A stretch of 64,000 nucleotides of DNA from Sipunculus nudus (taxonomy: Eukaryota > Annelida > Sipuncula > Golfingiida > Sipunculidae), in contig CM049310.1 in the NCBI GenBank assembly GCA_026874595.1, forward strand, positions 22,048,058-22,112,057, written 5' to 3'. Below the pieces are notes generated by a model. The model was given only the letters and a program-made list of their open reading frames with translations, was not told the origin of the DNA and did no database searches. Positions 23,398-37,239 of the stretch are shown in pieces. A program made the translations under genes and the position numbers. Positions within the stretch are counted from its first letter, which is position 1, and each line of letters starts with the position of its first letter.

Positions 23398-23600
23398 ATG
23401 AGAAGATTGACATTCACTTCTGCAGGGTGTATGGTAATCTATGCAGGGGGTAAGGTATGTAAATAAATAAGTCAGAGAAAAATATATAGGACATTCATGG
23501 CCGGTGGGGGCAGGAAATCTAAGTCAGACGGACAACAAAGCAGGAAATCATGAAGATTATAATCTAACCTTCAAATAAAAGTACATCATTCGCTGGTTTG
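23398..23600 (+). repeat. Dispersed repeat D, copy 2
   Basis: AGAAGATTGACATTCACTTC ... AATAAGTCAGAGAAAAATAT ATAGGACATTCATGGCCGGT aligns with 20034-20260 in the same orientation, with small insertions and deletions. Confidence 0.5.
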
Positions 23601-23627
23601 ACGTGAGGGGTTATTATATTAACAGTG

Positions 23628-25455
23628 GTGTACCTAGCGTTTGTGCCGCCTAGGGCGGTCATAGAATTTGCCGCCCCTCATAACAACAATATAAAATTGG
23701 AAACATATGCAAAAAAATATATGGCAATTATCTTCGTCATAGATTTTTAAATACAACATAATTATATCGTGTAATTCTCCAAGGGACATCTTTCGCCCAT
23801 CACACTGAAGGAAAAGTACCTCCTTGCTATTGAAAACCAGAATATCTCTTTGGCCTAATTAAAATAACATTATAGGTTTCACATTTAATAAGGTAACGTA
23901 AATTTACGAGTACCCACGATTTGTGATTTACTTAAAACTAACTGTGGTAAGGCCTTATTTTGTGAGTAACATATTACTGAATTCGGTAACTAAACACAAA
24001 CATCTTGTAACTTATAATTCCACATCTTTGTTATATATTCACCTAAAAGAGCTCTTTGAATGTTCTGCAGCGGAAGGTTATATCACGAGCTATGTTGTAA
24101 TATTATTTTTTTTTATAACCAGTGAATATTTCGATAGGATATGAAAAAATTGTTTAATTGTATTATCCTCAAAGTTAATAATTATACTTTAATTCAAGAC
24201 TACTAAATATCAAATTATTTTTTCTGCTCTTTGCGTGATTTCATTTTAAAATTAGTGATTTGCTTTGGCACTTCACGCAGTTTTATTTGAGATTATTCAG
24301 TAATTATTACAGTTTCGTATTAAATTCCAGTAAATTGTATAACAATACCGGCAAATATGTTTTTTTCTATTTCTGTAGTGAACTCTCAAAGTAGTTCTGA
24401 TACTTGATACTTGATACCTATACCTATACTGAACGTGGCAAAGCGGCCAGGGAGCCTCCTCCTCCGAAACCTTAGACGATTATAATAGAAATATTTTACT
24501 TACAATCACGTCTGCCAACTTAAAGATAAAATACCACGTACACAGGTCTTGTTGAAAGATTGGGGTTATTAACTTTAAATAAATGGTTAGGTCATATCAA
24601 CACCAAATTCAATCACCAGTAGTACATACACAGATGTAGTAAAAATTCAGGCTGTCCTTCCAATGTTCAGGATTGTGCAACACTTTGTGTTTTAACATGA
24701 CTATTGTATGAACATTGGGAAATACCCAAGAGGCATTTTGGTGTCTTTAAAATATGTTAAGTCTTTTAAAGATGATGGTATCTTGGTGATTTCATGCGGG
24801 GGTAGACTTTTTTAATTCACAAGGAAACTTGTCATTCATTTTGACTGTATTTTAACATTTGACCCTAATGTGTACCCCTACTCGACCCATGCCCTCCCCA
24901 TCGAGAAACATTGGTCTTCAAGTAGTGTTTCTCTCCATGCATAGTTAATGGCCATCTAGGAATTTCTGACAGTTTATACGGCCTTGATATTTATGCTTTT
25001 ATATGACTGGTCATGATCCTGATGACGCTCTGACATTGCAAGACCACTGACATTTTTATTGTTTCTTTCGAAGTCTGCGTTAAAGGAAACCAAGCGAGTA
25101 ATTAATTGGTTCAATTGCCACAACAATAATGCATGGAATACCTGAAATGAGGCCAGTAAGATAAGCTCTCAATGTATCGGATTAGAGCCACGTTAGTTAT
25201 ATAAGGATGGAAATAAATAACACATTTGCCAGTATATTCTTATACAATAACGTTGTCATTGTACGGGAATTACAAAAAAAAATCCAAACCGAAAGAAATA
25301 AAAAACTTGTACAAACGAATTTGTCTCTTACTGCATGGTGAACTCGTCATACATGCTACATCTCAATAATATACAAATTCACCAAAATACCGCCCCAAAA
25401 ACGTGCCACCTGGGGCGGACCGCCCCCCCCCCCCCCCCCCCCCCCCGCTTGTATA
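23628..25455. mobile_element. Possible DNA-transposon ends around a 1.8-kb interior, with poly-C tract
   Basis: The left part GTGGTGTACCTAGCGTTTGT GCCGCCTAGGGCGGTC and the right part at 25388-25450, CCGCCCCAAAAACGTGCCAC CTGGGGCGGACCGCCCC, look like the ends of a family of CCGCC-rich invertebrate elements. The right end has become a run of about 24 C (25423-25446). The interior is AT-rich without a transposase frame. It may instead be two separate solo fragments; terminal inversion is not convincing. Confidence 0.35.
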
Positions 25456-25539
25456 TTTATGCCGTTATGTGTTAGATTTTTGTATAACTGTATCCCAACA
25501 CAAAGTCGGGGATACTATGTTTTAAGCATGGACCCGCCA

Positions 25540-26450
25540 CCGCGGCAGATAAATCTTGTCTGTGCGATAACTCAAAAACCATTTCACGGATCTTTACCAA
25601 ACCCATCATGTGCATAGAGATTGGCAAGAGGGCGATTTTAAAATAGGGTCATAACCATAACTAGAAGAGTGACCTTGACCTTGAATATTTTCATATATGG
25701 TGAATATAACACAAAATCTTAAATATCTCAAGAAAGGATACATGGATTGGTAAAAAAAAAAATCAAGTTAACCAAAACACTTGGATATCTTTATCTTCTG
25801 TGGGAGACAGATGGCGCAACCGTTTTGTCCTTTTCTTGTTTTCGCGCCTTTGAATACCCCAATCATTTCCACGTGACAGTACTGTGAGCAGTATAAGTCA
25901 AAAACTAAGAAACAGAATTTTATATTATGCATATGCATAGATATGGGTTATGAATTGGTTATATTAATATTAGGGTCATGACCCTTATGGACCATGAAAG
26001 TGGCCTTGACCTTGAATATTTCCATATTTGGTGAAAAACAAATAAAATTTGTTTCTAAAGTGGATAAATGTATCTATCTAAAAATAAGTTTTTGAAATCC
26101 TGTGACCTTGTCCTTCACCTTCAAGATCAAATCTGCCGATATATAGGATTTTTGTGAAATTTTGAAGTACCCTACTTTATTTCTTCAAATGTTACACACA
26201 AATTGTTTCCACCAAGATATCAGACATGTTTGAAGACTGGTGACCTTCAGCCTGGTCTTCAAGGTTAAATCTGCGAATATATAGGAGTTTTGTTTACCCC
26301 TTACTTTTGATGTACTGCATGTGTCCTTCAAATCTGACACAAATTATTGTCCATGACTTATGACCTTTACCTTGATTTTGAAGGTCAAACCTGAAGAAAC
26401 CCTGGTGGCCTTGGCCTTGTCAAGAGTCAGTATTTGCTTCTGAAAATGGG
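25540..26450. repeat. Dispersed repeat E rich in TGACCTTGACCTTG motifs
   Basis: TGACCTTGACCTTGAATATT is seen at 25671 and (with GGCCTTGACC) at about 25998, with variants near 26100, 26240 and 26370. Between them the phrases TCATATATGGTGAATATAAC, AAATCTGCCGATATATAGGA and AAATCTGCGAATATATAGGA recur. The start contains AACTCAAAAACCATTTCACG GATCTTTACCAAA. It is an internally repetitive dispersed element without coding capacity. AGGTCA-type half sites arise as part of the repeat. Confidence 0.6.
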
Positions 26451-26489
26451 GGGCCTATTTTTGAAGGGGGTATGCAGTGACGTATTCAT

Positions 26490-26513
26490 GGGGGGGGGGG
26501 GGGGGGGGGGGGG
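26490..26513. repeat. poly-G tract
   Basis: An uninterrupted run of about 24 G. Confidence 0.95.
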
Positions 26514-27340
26514 CAAAGGGGCTACTACTGGAAAGTGTGATGTTTGCATGTAAATTCACATTTTATTTAATGTTTGATTATTTAAGTTACGCAAATATAT
26601 ATAAAATATGGCGTTTTACGTATATAAATATAAGCATGCCTCTCTATGGATTTGGTAATGTTATTCCCATGGTAAAATGCAACGGTCAGTTGTATTGAAT
26701 TCGGATAACAGGCCTATTTTTGTAAGAAGGAGGGCCGTTTTGTTATGAACTTGACCTTTTTGGCACAGGGAGGTTTCCTTATTAGCCGTTCAAATAGGAA
26801 ACCAGTCTGAAACATGAACTAAAGAATTGCCTTGGTTTTATTTATGGTAATTTCAAATGATTAAAATCAATCTAGAAAATGTGGTTGATTTGTTCATATT
26901 ATTATTTATACTAGTCTCTAATCAATATTTTACTTCGCAGTGTTCTGATAGGGAAAAACCATTTTGCTTGAATCGCACGAGACCTTTCGATCTCCCTTTG
27001 TCTAATCGAAATAAACTTTTTACATGGAATGGGTTCTGAAATGTAAAGTGGAATTTCATTTCCACATTTGTGAAAGTACCGACGTGGCGTGCGAGGTTAG
27101 CAGTTAAATGAAGAAGCACTTGTCAAATATATTACGGTGGCTGATTAATGATAATGAAGCCTTCTTGATTTCATGATTTCCATGAGCGTTTCTTCAGATG
27201 GATGTAAGACGGGTTCCCTTTTTTAGAGGAATAAAATGCATAATTGAAAACAGATCTATACCAAATCCGACATCAAGACAAGAGTTTTTTTTATAGATTA
27301 TGCGAAATATATTTTCAGTTATGAGCTCAGGGGCATAGGA
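26514..27340. other. Intergenic, nothing recognised
   Basis: No gene or repeat could be defined. Confidence 0.4.
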
Positions 27341-27344
27341 AGAT

Positions 27345-27612
27345 ATAACCACATGACAGACGTCGGAGACAGTATGGTCGCAGGTCACCACGACCAGCTG
27401 CATGATTGGTCGCTTGTAAGTAAGACTGGTCCCAGATCAATAAACATCGCCAAGACTTGTCACACAATCCTTGTTGCCACCTGTCGTACGATCACCACAC
27501 ACCATGTATCAACGACTCACGATCAGTTCAGAAACAAGACAAGTTGTGGAGACTAATCAGGTCACCATCAGATCGTCGGTCAATCGATTGAGTGTGACCA
27601 GGACTTTAAACG
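27345..27612. mobile_element. Possible GTCACC-rich DNA-element remnant
   Basis: A GC-richer patch dense in GGTCACCA, GGTCGC, CGATCAG and GTCGTACGATC words, similar in texture to 3965-4598. The right edge, read on the minus strand, is TTTAAAGTCCTGGTCACACT, a typical transposon-tip-like sequence, but no matching left tip was found. Confidence 0.3.
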
Positions 27613-30600
27613 AAAAGTTGCATGACATGTCACAGCCGAGGTAGTCAGTACTAGTCACTGGTGGTCAGTCAGTGTTTGTGGGATAGTTAATACAAAATAT
27701 ATTACGTCGTATATTTGAAATCCCAGAAAAGGAATCACATATAAAATTTCTACGAACGCCCATTTTCTGTGACTGGTCGGGATTAGGTTATACTGAGACA
27801 TATCATCCGTCGTAAAATGTTACTGCAAAGTTACAGGCAGTCTCCACCGGTCGTACGTATGCTAAGTGCATCGTAGCTCGTGTGACTGAGGATTACATGT
27901 AAACGTAATCGGTGGATACTACATTACTATCGCTGTGACAACAGGTTGTTTGTATGATCTATATTTGCCCCTATATAATAGTGTCAGGAATTTTTATGAC
28001 ACGTTGGAACATGTAATAATGAATTACTTTGTTTGTTAATCCGTAAATAGCCACCAACTTGGGCGTTTAAGTGTTTTATTTTCGAGTGCCATGAATCCCA
28101 ATTGATGAGGTTAAGTCACTTAGCATAAAGACGTCACACATCATATGTAGAATAGCGAAAGGTAGTTATATGTTGGATATTAGGTATTGAATTTTAGGTT
28201 ACAGATAATTTAGAGAAGGACACATCATACCGTGTGTAGCGTTTGTGTTTCAAGTCATAATAATTTTATTTTCAGTGTCTTGCTTTGTTGAGAATTGAAG
28301 TCCCGGGTGTCTTTCCTTCCATCAACATCTAACAATAATAAAAAAAAATATCGCATACAAAATGTATGTTCAAACCAATTTCAGATTTACAAATAACCTT
28401 ACCATCCCCAAATTATGGGTGCTACTAATACCTTACCAACTACAAACAGGAAGTCATCTGGCATATTGAGTTCATTAAACAGTTGAAATGAAATTTGAGG
28501 GCAAAAAAATATTCAACGTGGTGGATTTTTCTTGATCACAATCGAGATGCATGAGGCAGAACTGACTCTAAATAATCTAAAGAAAAGACAGAGCTGAGAA
28601 TCTGGACATGGATCAGATTGAGCAGATCATTTCCTGGAGCAACGTCAACGTCCCCTATAATATTCCCTTGGATGACCATAGGAACGCAGACTAAGCTGTT
28701 TTACCAGATTTTTTAATTAATACATGTTTTTAGGACGGATTTCCTTGATACAGATTAATGTTTGTTTGGCACATCTTTCCATATGTCCCTGGCAGCTGTG
28801 AAACATGTATGTCAACTTATTCTTCGAGGCATTTTTAGAGTGCCGTGAAAATGCCAACAAACTTAATCGTACATCTTAAATTGAAATATCATATTCAAGT
28901 TTTGTCACCTATGCATGAAGTCAAGGTTATATTGGACAGGAATAAAATTGTAGTGATTTGGTACTACTGTTAAAATTCTCCATCCTTGAGATCCAAATGG
29001 CGTTTCCGAAGAAACTTTCAATTTTGTCACACAAATTCAGCCATTAAATATCTAAGACTCCGAACTAAAGAACATGTTTATATTATTTTACACGTAACAG
29101 GATCACGTTACCAGGAAAGGGTAATCTGTTTGTCGCCTAATCTGCCAGGAGAAAAAATATCCATCAAATAACGTAGAACGTACGTGTGTAAGTAGCTGGT
29201 GGGAACAAAGTTAACCTCTTGCGTCGTATCAAAACAACATATATTACCATAAAGACAGATGTTTGTTTAAGCTGATCTATTCATCTGTTTCAGGAGTTCC
29301 TATTCTCTTGACACGATGTTTTTAATGTAGGTAATATTAAGCCCAATTTCAAAGTTTTCTTACATAACCCTTTCGGATTTTTGTTCTAATTTATGGGATA
29401 TATACTATATTAAAAACTAAATACGTTTTCTGCTTGAGATCCTCGGGCTCCCATTAGGGTTTCGTATAGTGCAATCTCACTGCATGAAATTTATTTTCAT
29501 TATGGGGAGTATATGATAACTAGAAGGCACCCAGAGAACGCACATCCCGCCAGAATTAACCTATTCGACCCAAAATATAAGACATTGTCCCTAGACTTAT
29601 GTCCCATCTTCCTGCGACATGGACTTTAACATTGAACTTCTCGGGATAATATGTGTAAAGTCAAACGGCGTTAACACAAAACCTAACGAAGTTTACGGAA
29701 TAACAAACAGGGTCCTCGAAAAAATTCTTAGACAGAATTCTTATGGGTTACATAATATTCAATACATCTTACCTAAATCACATTAATATATAACCCCATG
29801 TAATGTATGATCAACAAAACTTTCCTTGGTTCCTGTGTACACTGAAAGTGTCAATGTTCATCAATAGAGCGCAGGGGTGAGCCTCAGGATAAAGCCAACC
29901 CCCGTATAACCGATATATTGCCACGTGATTTGAATTAATATTATAGTGATTCATTTTGTTTAAAATTAATTGTTGTTACCCAAATTTTCCACAGAGTTTC
30001 ATTAAAATCTGTTCATTAATTTGTGTAAAGTTATTAACAGACGAATCAAGGGGAACCTTTATACCTCGCTACCTGGCGGAGGTCGAATACGAGTCAAATC
30101 ATAAGGTTGTCAAGTTCGTTCTCTATGAAACATGAGAGCTGAAAAAATGCAATATTTTTTTACTTTGAACGCTGACCAATAATTACGTATATAGATTGAA
30201 ATGCCAACGACCTTTAACCTACATGCAACGCGTGTTCGGTTTGTAAAATTTGCATGTTATTGCACTAACTAGGATGGTACGACTTGAAGTGTTTTGTAAT
30301 GCTCTAAAGTGCATATAATTGCACATGTTGTTGTTCCACCTTTTGCCGTGTCCATAAATATATACGTGTTATTTTTGTCAGCCTGTTAAATCGGTCTTCA
30401 CCTTCTACAACCTCTTCTGTTTACGGCATAACGGTGTTCCTGAGAGTTCTTTGCGAATACTTCACAGTTTTATTTATATATGGTGAAAATTTCTTTTGTT
30501 TGTTATGCTTTTTTCCGAGAATTATTGATTTGAGAACAATTATTGAATTTAAGTAAATTTAACCTTCTGAAATAGTTAGAATAACAAGGTTTTTATTTTA

Positions 30601-33160
30601 TTCAATATCACACGATCCTCTCTTTATCGTAATTTGATAGAGATTGTAATTTTTAATAAGATTTTTCTTTTTTCACAACGGGGGGCCTCCGAGATATCCT
30701 TGATATTTTTGTTCTCCTCAGAAAAGGTTACAAGATAATTGGTGGTCTTGTAGGTATTCTTATTATTTCTGGTAACGTAATTTCAGATTTTTTTCGATAT
30801 CAATTTGAGATTCATTTTTTTTGTTGCTTAAGCCAAAACATAAAGAACAGGATGTGCGGTCTTAATCGGAGCAGCCAAAAAGGCCGGGGAGGGTCAGTAA
30901 TAGCCGTGCGCAAATATAAAAATTAATTGTTACTTATGATCACCAGTACACGTGCTTCTGAACAGGATTCAATTTTCCTAGGACCCGCCACTTTATTAAA
31001 TAATATATCAATGATTCTAAAAATTTATCAATAGATTATTGTCATGGCAACTAAAGGCACCCGAGAGACCTCTTAGGAAAAGTTAATACAACTCAACTGG
31101 CTATCAATGCTGTGATACAAATATTTATTTTCTCCTCATAACGACGAAAAGGTTGTTTGGGTGTATATTAAAAGATATAAGAGCAAGTTCTAAATTGACA
31201 TGGAAGTATGTTGAGGTGGAGCTTCCGGTAGATTAGTTGTGTAAACTCTCGGAAGTGCCCGATATGTGTGGATCCACTTATTTTACGTGACAACGGGCTT
31301 GTGATATTGTTCATTGCTATTTTAGGGCGGATATACAAATACAGTCGAGGCAATGACAAATGAGGTATGTCACAAAAACCCGGCAATATAATAAAAACGG
31401 ATGTCGAGACGGCGCGAGGGATATTGGAAGCCTTTAATTGAAGATAAAAAAGAGTTATCATATGTCCTGTACACGTGATAGACCTCCGTATCTCGAGGAA
31501 ATAACAGTTATAAATGTCCTATAAAATCGGATGATACTGGGTGATAATGTGAAGAAATATGAAATCTGTTTCCACTGAATAAAACCAGTCATATTGCAAT
31601 TGTATGTTTAATAAATGTTCACTGCTCCAGCAGCTTCCCAATGGTGTGATGAATACAGCGCTTGTATTGAAATATCTTTAAATGAAGTTTAATGGGCACA
31701 AGATTTACGATGAATGAAACTGAAATTCATTTCAATTGGACATAGCTGTAAGCGGGATGAGATTACCCTGAAAAGCAGTGTGAGCCGATTATTTGAAATT
31801 CTTCATAATTTACATCTTATTTCAGAACACAAAACATAAGATTAGAACATCGATACTGGCATATCGCTATAGGGCTTTTAAAATGGAAAAAATAACAGAG
31901 TATAAAACGCACATACAGTCGTCAATTAGGAAAGAGATGCAATTATCAGAAACCTTGCAGCGCGGATGTTCACCCAATAACAATATGTGCAGACTACAAA
32001 AAACTGAAGCATCTGTTATAGACATTTTAAATATCCTTATATTTTACCAGAGTTAAGGATTCAAAGAAGAGAAATCCAGTTACAGGAGTAACAGTAATTT
32101 AAATTTGATCAGAGGAAAGTTAATAAAACCCCAATGTAGGGTCTGAGGAGAATGAATCGCTTTTTCGAAGAAACTTTTGGTTGGAATTTCATGAATCTTA
32201 ATCGGAGATGAAAAATTTATTTTATTTCGAAATTAGTAAATCTGTTTGGTGTTGAGCAAGTTCAGATATGAAAATGATCCAGTTCTGAAAAATTACGTTC
32301 GTGATTGATGTTTGATATGTAACTTTTGTAGCATAATCAAACAAGAAGAACTCTTTAAACATTTCCATTGGATATAATCAGGGGTATATGAGGGAAAACT
32401 TAATTAATATCATGTGCACTGGTTTAAGAAATAGACCAGACAGAAGAACTAGGTTCCTGGTTAGAGATTTTGTATTTCTGATTTTGTAAAGTGAAACACC
32501 TCCTTAATTGCAAATTTCTTTCATTGTGGGCATATATAACATCCAAGATAGAAGGATATCTGTGTACATTGTATCCGGAACCAAATCACTTCTGGTTGAA
32601 AGCGGCAAATATTTAGAGGTTGATGGATTAGTGAAAGGCCTGAAAGAAAACTCAATTAAAACGCTGATAGATTTACACTTCAAATCCAGAAGCTTGTTAT
32701 GAACGTTTCATTTTAAGTTTCCAGATCTTGAGACATCTTCATGATTTAAATCTCCGCTCAGCTAGGTAAAGTTTCCCCTAGCGTTTTTTTTTTCTTTCTT
32801 TAGTCAAAAGGATCTCCATTAAACTTTTGTGAGACTGTAACAGTGATTACTGTTAGAATGAACCGGAGGCAAATTCTTTAATCCTTCTCCTGTGCATCTC
32901 GCTCTCCCGTATTATCTCTCAGAGTTCATCTGTGATAAAATGTTCATCGATATCACATTACTGCTTTTAGCATTTTGTCTTGTGAAAGAGGGTACGCTTA
33001 CTATAACAGCGATCGGGGTTCCCCGCATAAGTTGACTATATAGAAGTCTAACTTCACATTTTATTGAATGTATATGCGCTCCAGCGAGCAAATGGCGATG
33101 TTAATCAGATCCTTACCTCAGACCTTTCTTGGCGTCTGATACTCATATACACTGTTTACA
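27613..33160. other. 5.5 kb AT-rich gene desert
   Basis: I find no recognisable exon, RNA gene or clear repeat. The longest open frames (31168-31461 minus, 31793-32056 plus, 32508-32702 plus) lack domains and coding texture. Confidence 0.4.
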
Positions 33161-33164
33161 GTTC

Positions 33165-33290
33165 CTGTTACATTGGCGGATCAAGAAATTCAAGAACAGG
33201 GGGCGTTAATGCTTTTTTGGCGGTTGAATGGTATAATGAAACTAAGTTCTTAAATTATTTATATTTCTTTAAATGTAGGATATAAACTGG
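33165..33290 (+). repeat. Dispersed repeat C, copy 2
   Basis: ATTGGCGGATCAAGAAATTC AAGAACAGGGGGCGTTAATG CTTTTTTGGCGGTTGAATGG matches 15110-15165 in the same orientation. Confidence 0.5.
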
Positions 33291-34300
33291 AATTAGTTTA
33301 TAAATTGTAAAATGTTGATTTCAAAAGTGAAAATGCGTATCTACATTTATAACTTGCAAAATATCATCATTCAGATATAATCCTTCGGGGAAAATGATCC
33401 GCTACTGTGTAGTGTGCAAGGACTGTCCTCCTCCTGTTATTTTTTTTATTTGAAGCTACAAGATTAATCGTCACCGGATTATTTTTCTTTAACATAAACC
33501 TTTGAACGGTAAGAAACATACTTTACAGCCTAGTAAACTATATCACTTTCGAGAGATCTAAATGAATAAAATGTTTGTCGATTTATTTTAGGAAATATAA
33601 ACTTCCGTTCATCTTACAAAGTGATATAGCTTAAGTGGTTCAAATGGTGTTTTAGTGTAATGTATTACATGGTAGTGTCATAGTTTGGCCTTTGTCTCGG
33701 TTAAATGGCTTTCTGAATGTCTTACAAGACATCTAGCAAGGTCGACTGAAAAGATAAGACTTCATCAGTAAAAACTCAGTAATTTGATTTATCCTTGGCA
33801 TGTCAGAACAGGTGACGAGTAAATAGCATTACAAGATCTAGGGATGATCTAGATATAGTTGTGCAAAACTTGAAGCAATGTAACACATTTTGTTCTCTTA
33901 ACTGGTTCTGTGGCATCGAAAGTCCTGTATATACCCTCCAGAAGATCAACAATTTGTTATGTGGGCGCACTGCAGTTAATGACATTAGGAAAAAATTATT
34001 CCACAAAAGGAAGGAAAGTTACGCCATTCTTATGAAATTGACAAGTCACAGACGCAATGGTTTTTATTATTCAAATTGATTATTTTATACATTTGTTTGG
34101 ATGATTATTTTTTTAATGAGAATATCTTCAATTTAATCTGGTATAACCTCAGGTACGGTTGAAATCAGCATAACAGTTCAGCAGCGTGTTGGTATAAAAG
34201 GCAATCGCAAGGTTTAAAAAAGGTCCCTCATTATAAGCCATTTAATATGTCAAATGATAATAATTATATATACCACCGCAGATATGAATTAAATCTAACA
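33291..34300. other. Intergenic, nothing recognised
   Basis: A 72-codon plus-strand frame at 33861-34079 has protein-like texture but no domain that I know. Confidence 0.35.
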
Positions 34301-34309
34301 AGCTTAATT

Positions 34310-34570
34310 TGTTATGACAAGACCCAGGAAACCCTAATCCGCACCATAAGAACACGCTGCAACAAATCACATGGACTGATGAGAAACATGATAATCAAAT
34401 AGTGGTATTTATGGTGAACTGTTATTACTTCCCATTAGCGCGCACCACCACTAGTGAGAACAAAGAGGGTTCCGTATCATCTCCCTGGGGGCTGATCTCG
34501 GTTTAATGATCATGAACGGACTCCAGTCAGAAAATAAAACACTCCCAAGAATCGAGTTTTGGTAACAAAA
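34310..34570. promoter_or_regulatory. Candidate conserved non-coding block
   Basis: A stretch of balanced composition (CGCACCATAAGAACACGCTG, GGTTTAATGATCATGAACGG) without open frames or repeat matches. It contains several TAAT/ATGATCAT cores. Listed only as a candidate. Confidence 0.2.
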
Positions 34571-35450
34571 GCTAGATGAGGGGTTGGAGATATTCATTCA
34601 AATAGGGATAAATTGATGTGAAACCAACTCTATCAATCTTAATTACACCTTTGTGAAAGATCAAACTCGGTATCTTTTGTAAGTTCCATGGATCAATTTA
34701 GACTTGTGTGACGGTGCATGAAAAGTATGAGCTCTAACATAATAATGGATCATATTTTTCACTTCTGGACAGATATGGGTGTAATGATGATTAGAAGTAA
34801 TAGTTATAGACCGCCAAAGCTTTTATCATTTAGTAATAACAGTAAAAGATGAGTTCTTTTTGCTGTAATAAAAATAGAATCAAAGTAATAGAGAAAGACC
34901 TATATAAGATTTTGCTATACATTAGTAACACCTTACTGAAAGAGCTGTCATCTTACTGTATGTCCTATATGTTTCCTATGATTATCTAGCAGTTTAAGGA
35001 ACAGGTCCCCTTCACAGTATCTAATACACATATTGAGCTGGTTCATTTGTCTTTCCGGGGTGCCTGCTGAGTGTATATATGCTGTCATGGTCCAGTTGCT
35101 CAGAATAATGTGAGACAGGTGGTTGTGTTGAATATAGTTCTTGACGCCTTGATTCTATGACCTTATTATGACCTAATTTGTAATCCTTGCAGTCAATTGA
35201 ATTGTGTGATATATGTGTTTATTATATAATGTAATATATAATGGTCCAGTCGATTTAACTCTATGTACGAGGCAAGACAGTCATTGAAGGGAGACTTATA
35301 AAACGACTGATGAGCTTATTTCTTAATCCATATTTGGGTAAAAATTGTGGTCTCTAAAAGTGCTTATTATTATTCCCCCTTCTTACAAAACCATCGATTT
35401 TAATTATTTTCTGTCTTCTACTGCTCTAGCCAAAGCATAATTACATGATC
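34571..35450. other. Intergenic, nothing recognised
   Basis: AT-rich; no gene, RNA or defined repeat. Confidence 0.4.
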
Positions 35451-35461
35451 TTTTTGTTCAA

Positions 35462-35665
35462 TATATTCCACCGAAGTCACTTCGTGCTGCGTGAAAGTGT
35501 TTGTTTGCAACATCAACGTCCAGGACTGTTACATTCTGGGAAAAATGTTTAAGGATAGTTGCTCCGGCACAATGGAACAGTTTATTTAACAGATATTTTC
35601 ATGCTATTTCCTTACCATTTGACATTTTATCAAAACATATAAACAAATTTTTTTTAAATAATAAG
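35462..35665 (+). mobile_element. Possible LINE 3'-end remnant
   Basis: The plus-strand frame 35501-35800 and the bases just upstream translate to PPKSLRAA, TSTSRTVTFWEKCLRIVAP, AQWNSL and a Lys-rich HINKFFLNNKK. This order (PPRSLRS..., gerxFxxxAPxxWNsLP, then FKxxLKxxLF) is the familiar C-terminus of many LINE reverse transcriptases. It is degenerate (a stop near 35490), short, and followed by poly-T and low complexity. Confidence 0.4.
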
Positions 35666-35839
35666 AAAAGCCCGCCCGCATTGATTTCTGAAAAAAAAGT
35701 GCCTGAGAATCAAACATTATTTTTTAGCCTTAGGCAACAGATTTGCACCTGTTATTTATTTTTTTTTTACCTTGACCTTATTCCCAAGGTCATACACTAG
35801 ATAGATGATCCCGATTATCGCGCAGTGCGGGCCAATTGA

Positions 35840-35854
35840 GGGGGGGGGGGGGGG
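35840..35854. repeat. poly-G tract
   Basis: A run of about 15 G. Confidence 0.9.
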
Positions 35855-36243
35855 AGTTTTGCTCCCAGTAATTGATTTGCTATTGCATGAATTTAGTCTT
35901 ATTGATTTTTTTAAAACTATCTATTTATTACATATCTAACATAATTTCAGCTAGATGTACGCAGCCACTAATTTGAGCTTGTCGCAATATTATTTGCGAG
36001 GTAGAGAATAAATTGCACTTCGATTATAGAAATGGAGTAATGTAATGGACTTGAGGGGTTACGGTTTCTATAGCTAACCCATTTTATATTTCATTTAACA
36101 TCCGCGAAACCAAGCCAGAAACGGTGAAATATACACCAATGACGTTAAATGGGCTCGGTGGGGTTATTTTGTGAAAGGTATGTTGAAACAATTTTTTTTT
36201 TATTTCCGAGAGATGACATTCTAGGATATTTTAATATTGTCTG

Positions 36244-36245
<2 letters not shown>

Positions 36246-36300
<55 letters not shown>

Positions 36301-36323
36301 TATTTATATATGTATATATATAT
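36246..36323. repeat. (TA)n microsatellite
   Basis: Over 50 bp of pure TA followed by interrupted TATATG/TATAT sequence. Confidence 0.95.
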
Positions 36324-37235
36324 CATTGGTTGGTGTTGTTCTGTTTTGTAAGACTAATCCATCCTGGACTTTTGTCTAAAAATGTCCTTATATAAATTAA
36401 ATGATTATATGGGATGCCAAATATATGCTTCAGTCTTTATCGGGAAGTCTAGGCGATTAGATATGGCAAGGTTGTTTATGATAAGCACTGATATATGATA
36501 TGACGACTTTCCAGGACTGGCAGGAGGGAGCCCAATGTGTATAGCTACATGGCTCAGCAAGCGAGAGCCTTGGATATCAGTGATGTTGTAATCAGTGATG
36601 TAGACAAATATCACACACAATAAACACTTACATACATATGAGAACTAATAACAGAATATTAGAATAACAGACTATAATTACCACGTTTTACTTTGGCATC
36701 GGGAGCTTAATGTTGTTAAACATTCATGTGTATACTAATATAAATATATAAATCTAAAATTTTATTTAAAAGAAATTTGTGTCAGACTCGGACTTGTATT
36801 TGGATTCAAACTGACTTGGACTCGAAAGAGCTGGACTTGAGCCGGGGCGTTGACTTGAGTACATGCACCCGTACTCGGATGTTGTGGACTCGACTATACA
36901 TCCCCGTTGGATACAGGACTGAATATAAAAAAGCCAGCCCATGGAATGAAATTTAGGTAATTTGTTAGATTTTATGTATAAACTTTATTAAATCATTAAC
37001 CCCCCCTAGGAAAAATACAAGAAAAGCGTATACTTTGGCTTATGGAATGAATATCTCTGACACGCACCAACCCACATTCCAACTAAACAGCGGCTTACAT
37101 TCGCAAATTAGTAGCTTCCGTGTAAGATATGCCTAACTGGATGGGTACATTGTCTTAAGATCTCGAGATGATCCAAACCAAATAGCAAACTTTGTCCAAC
37201 ATCGCCCTAAATACTACATTTAAGAGTTCTAAATG
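36324..37235. other. Intergenic, nothing recognised
   Basis: No gene or defined repeat. The phrase GACTCGGACTTG recurs loosely at about 36785-36860 as a short imperfect repeat. Confidence 0.4.
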
Positions 37236-37239
37236 AATG

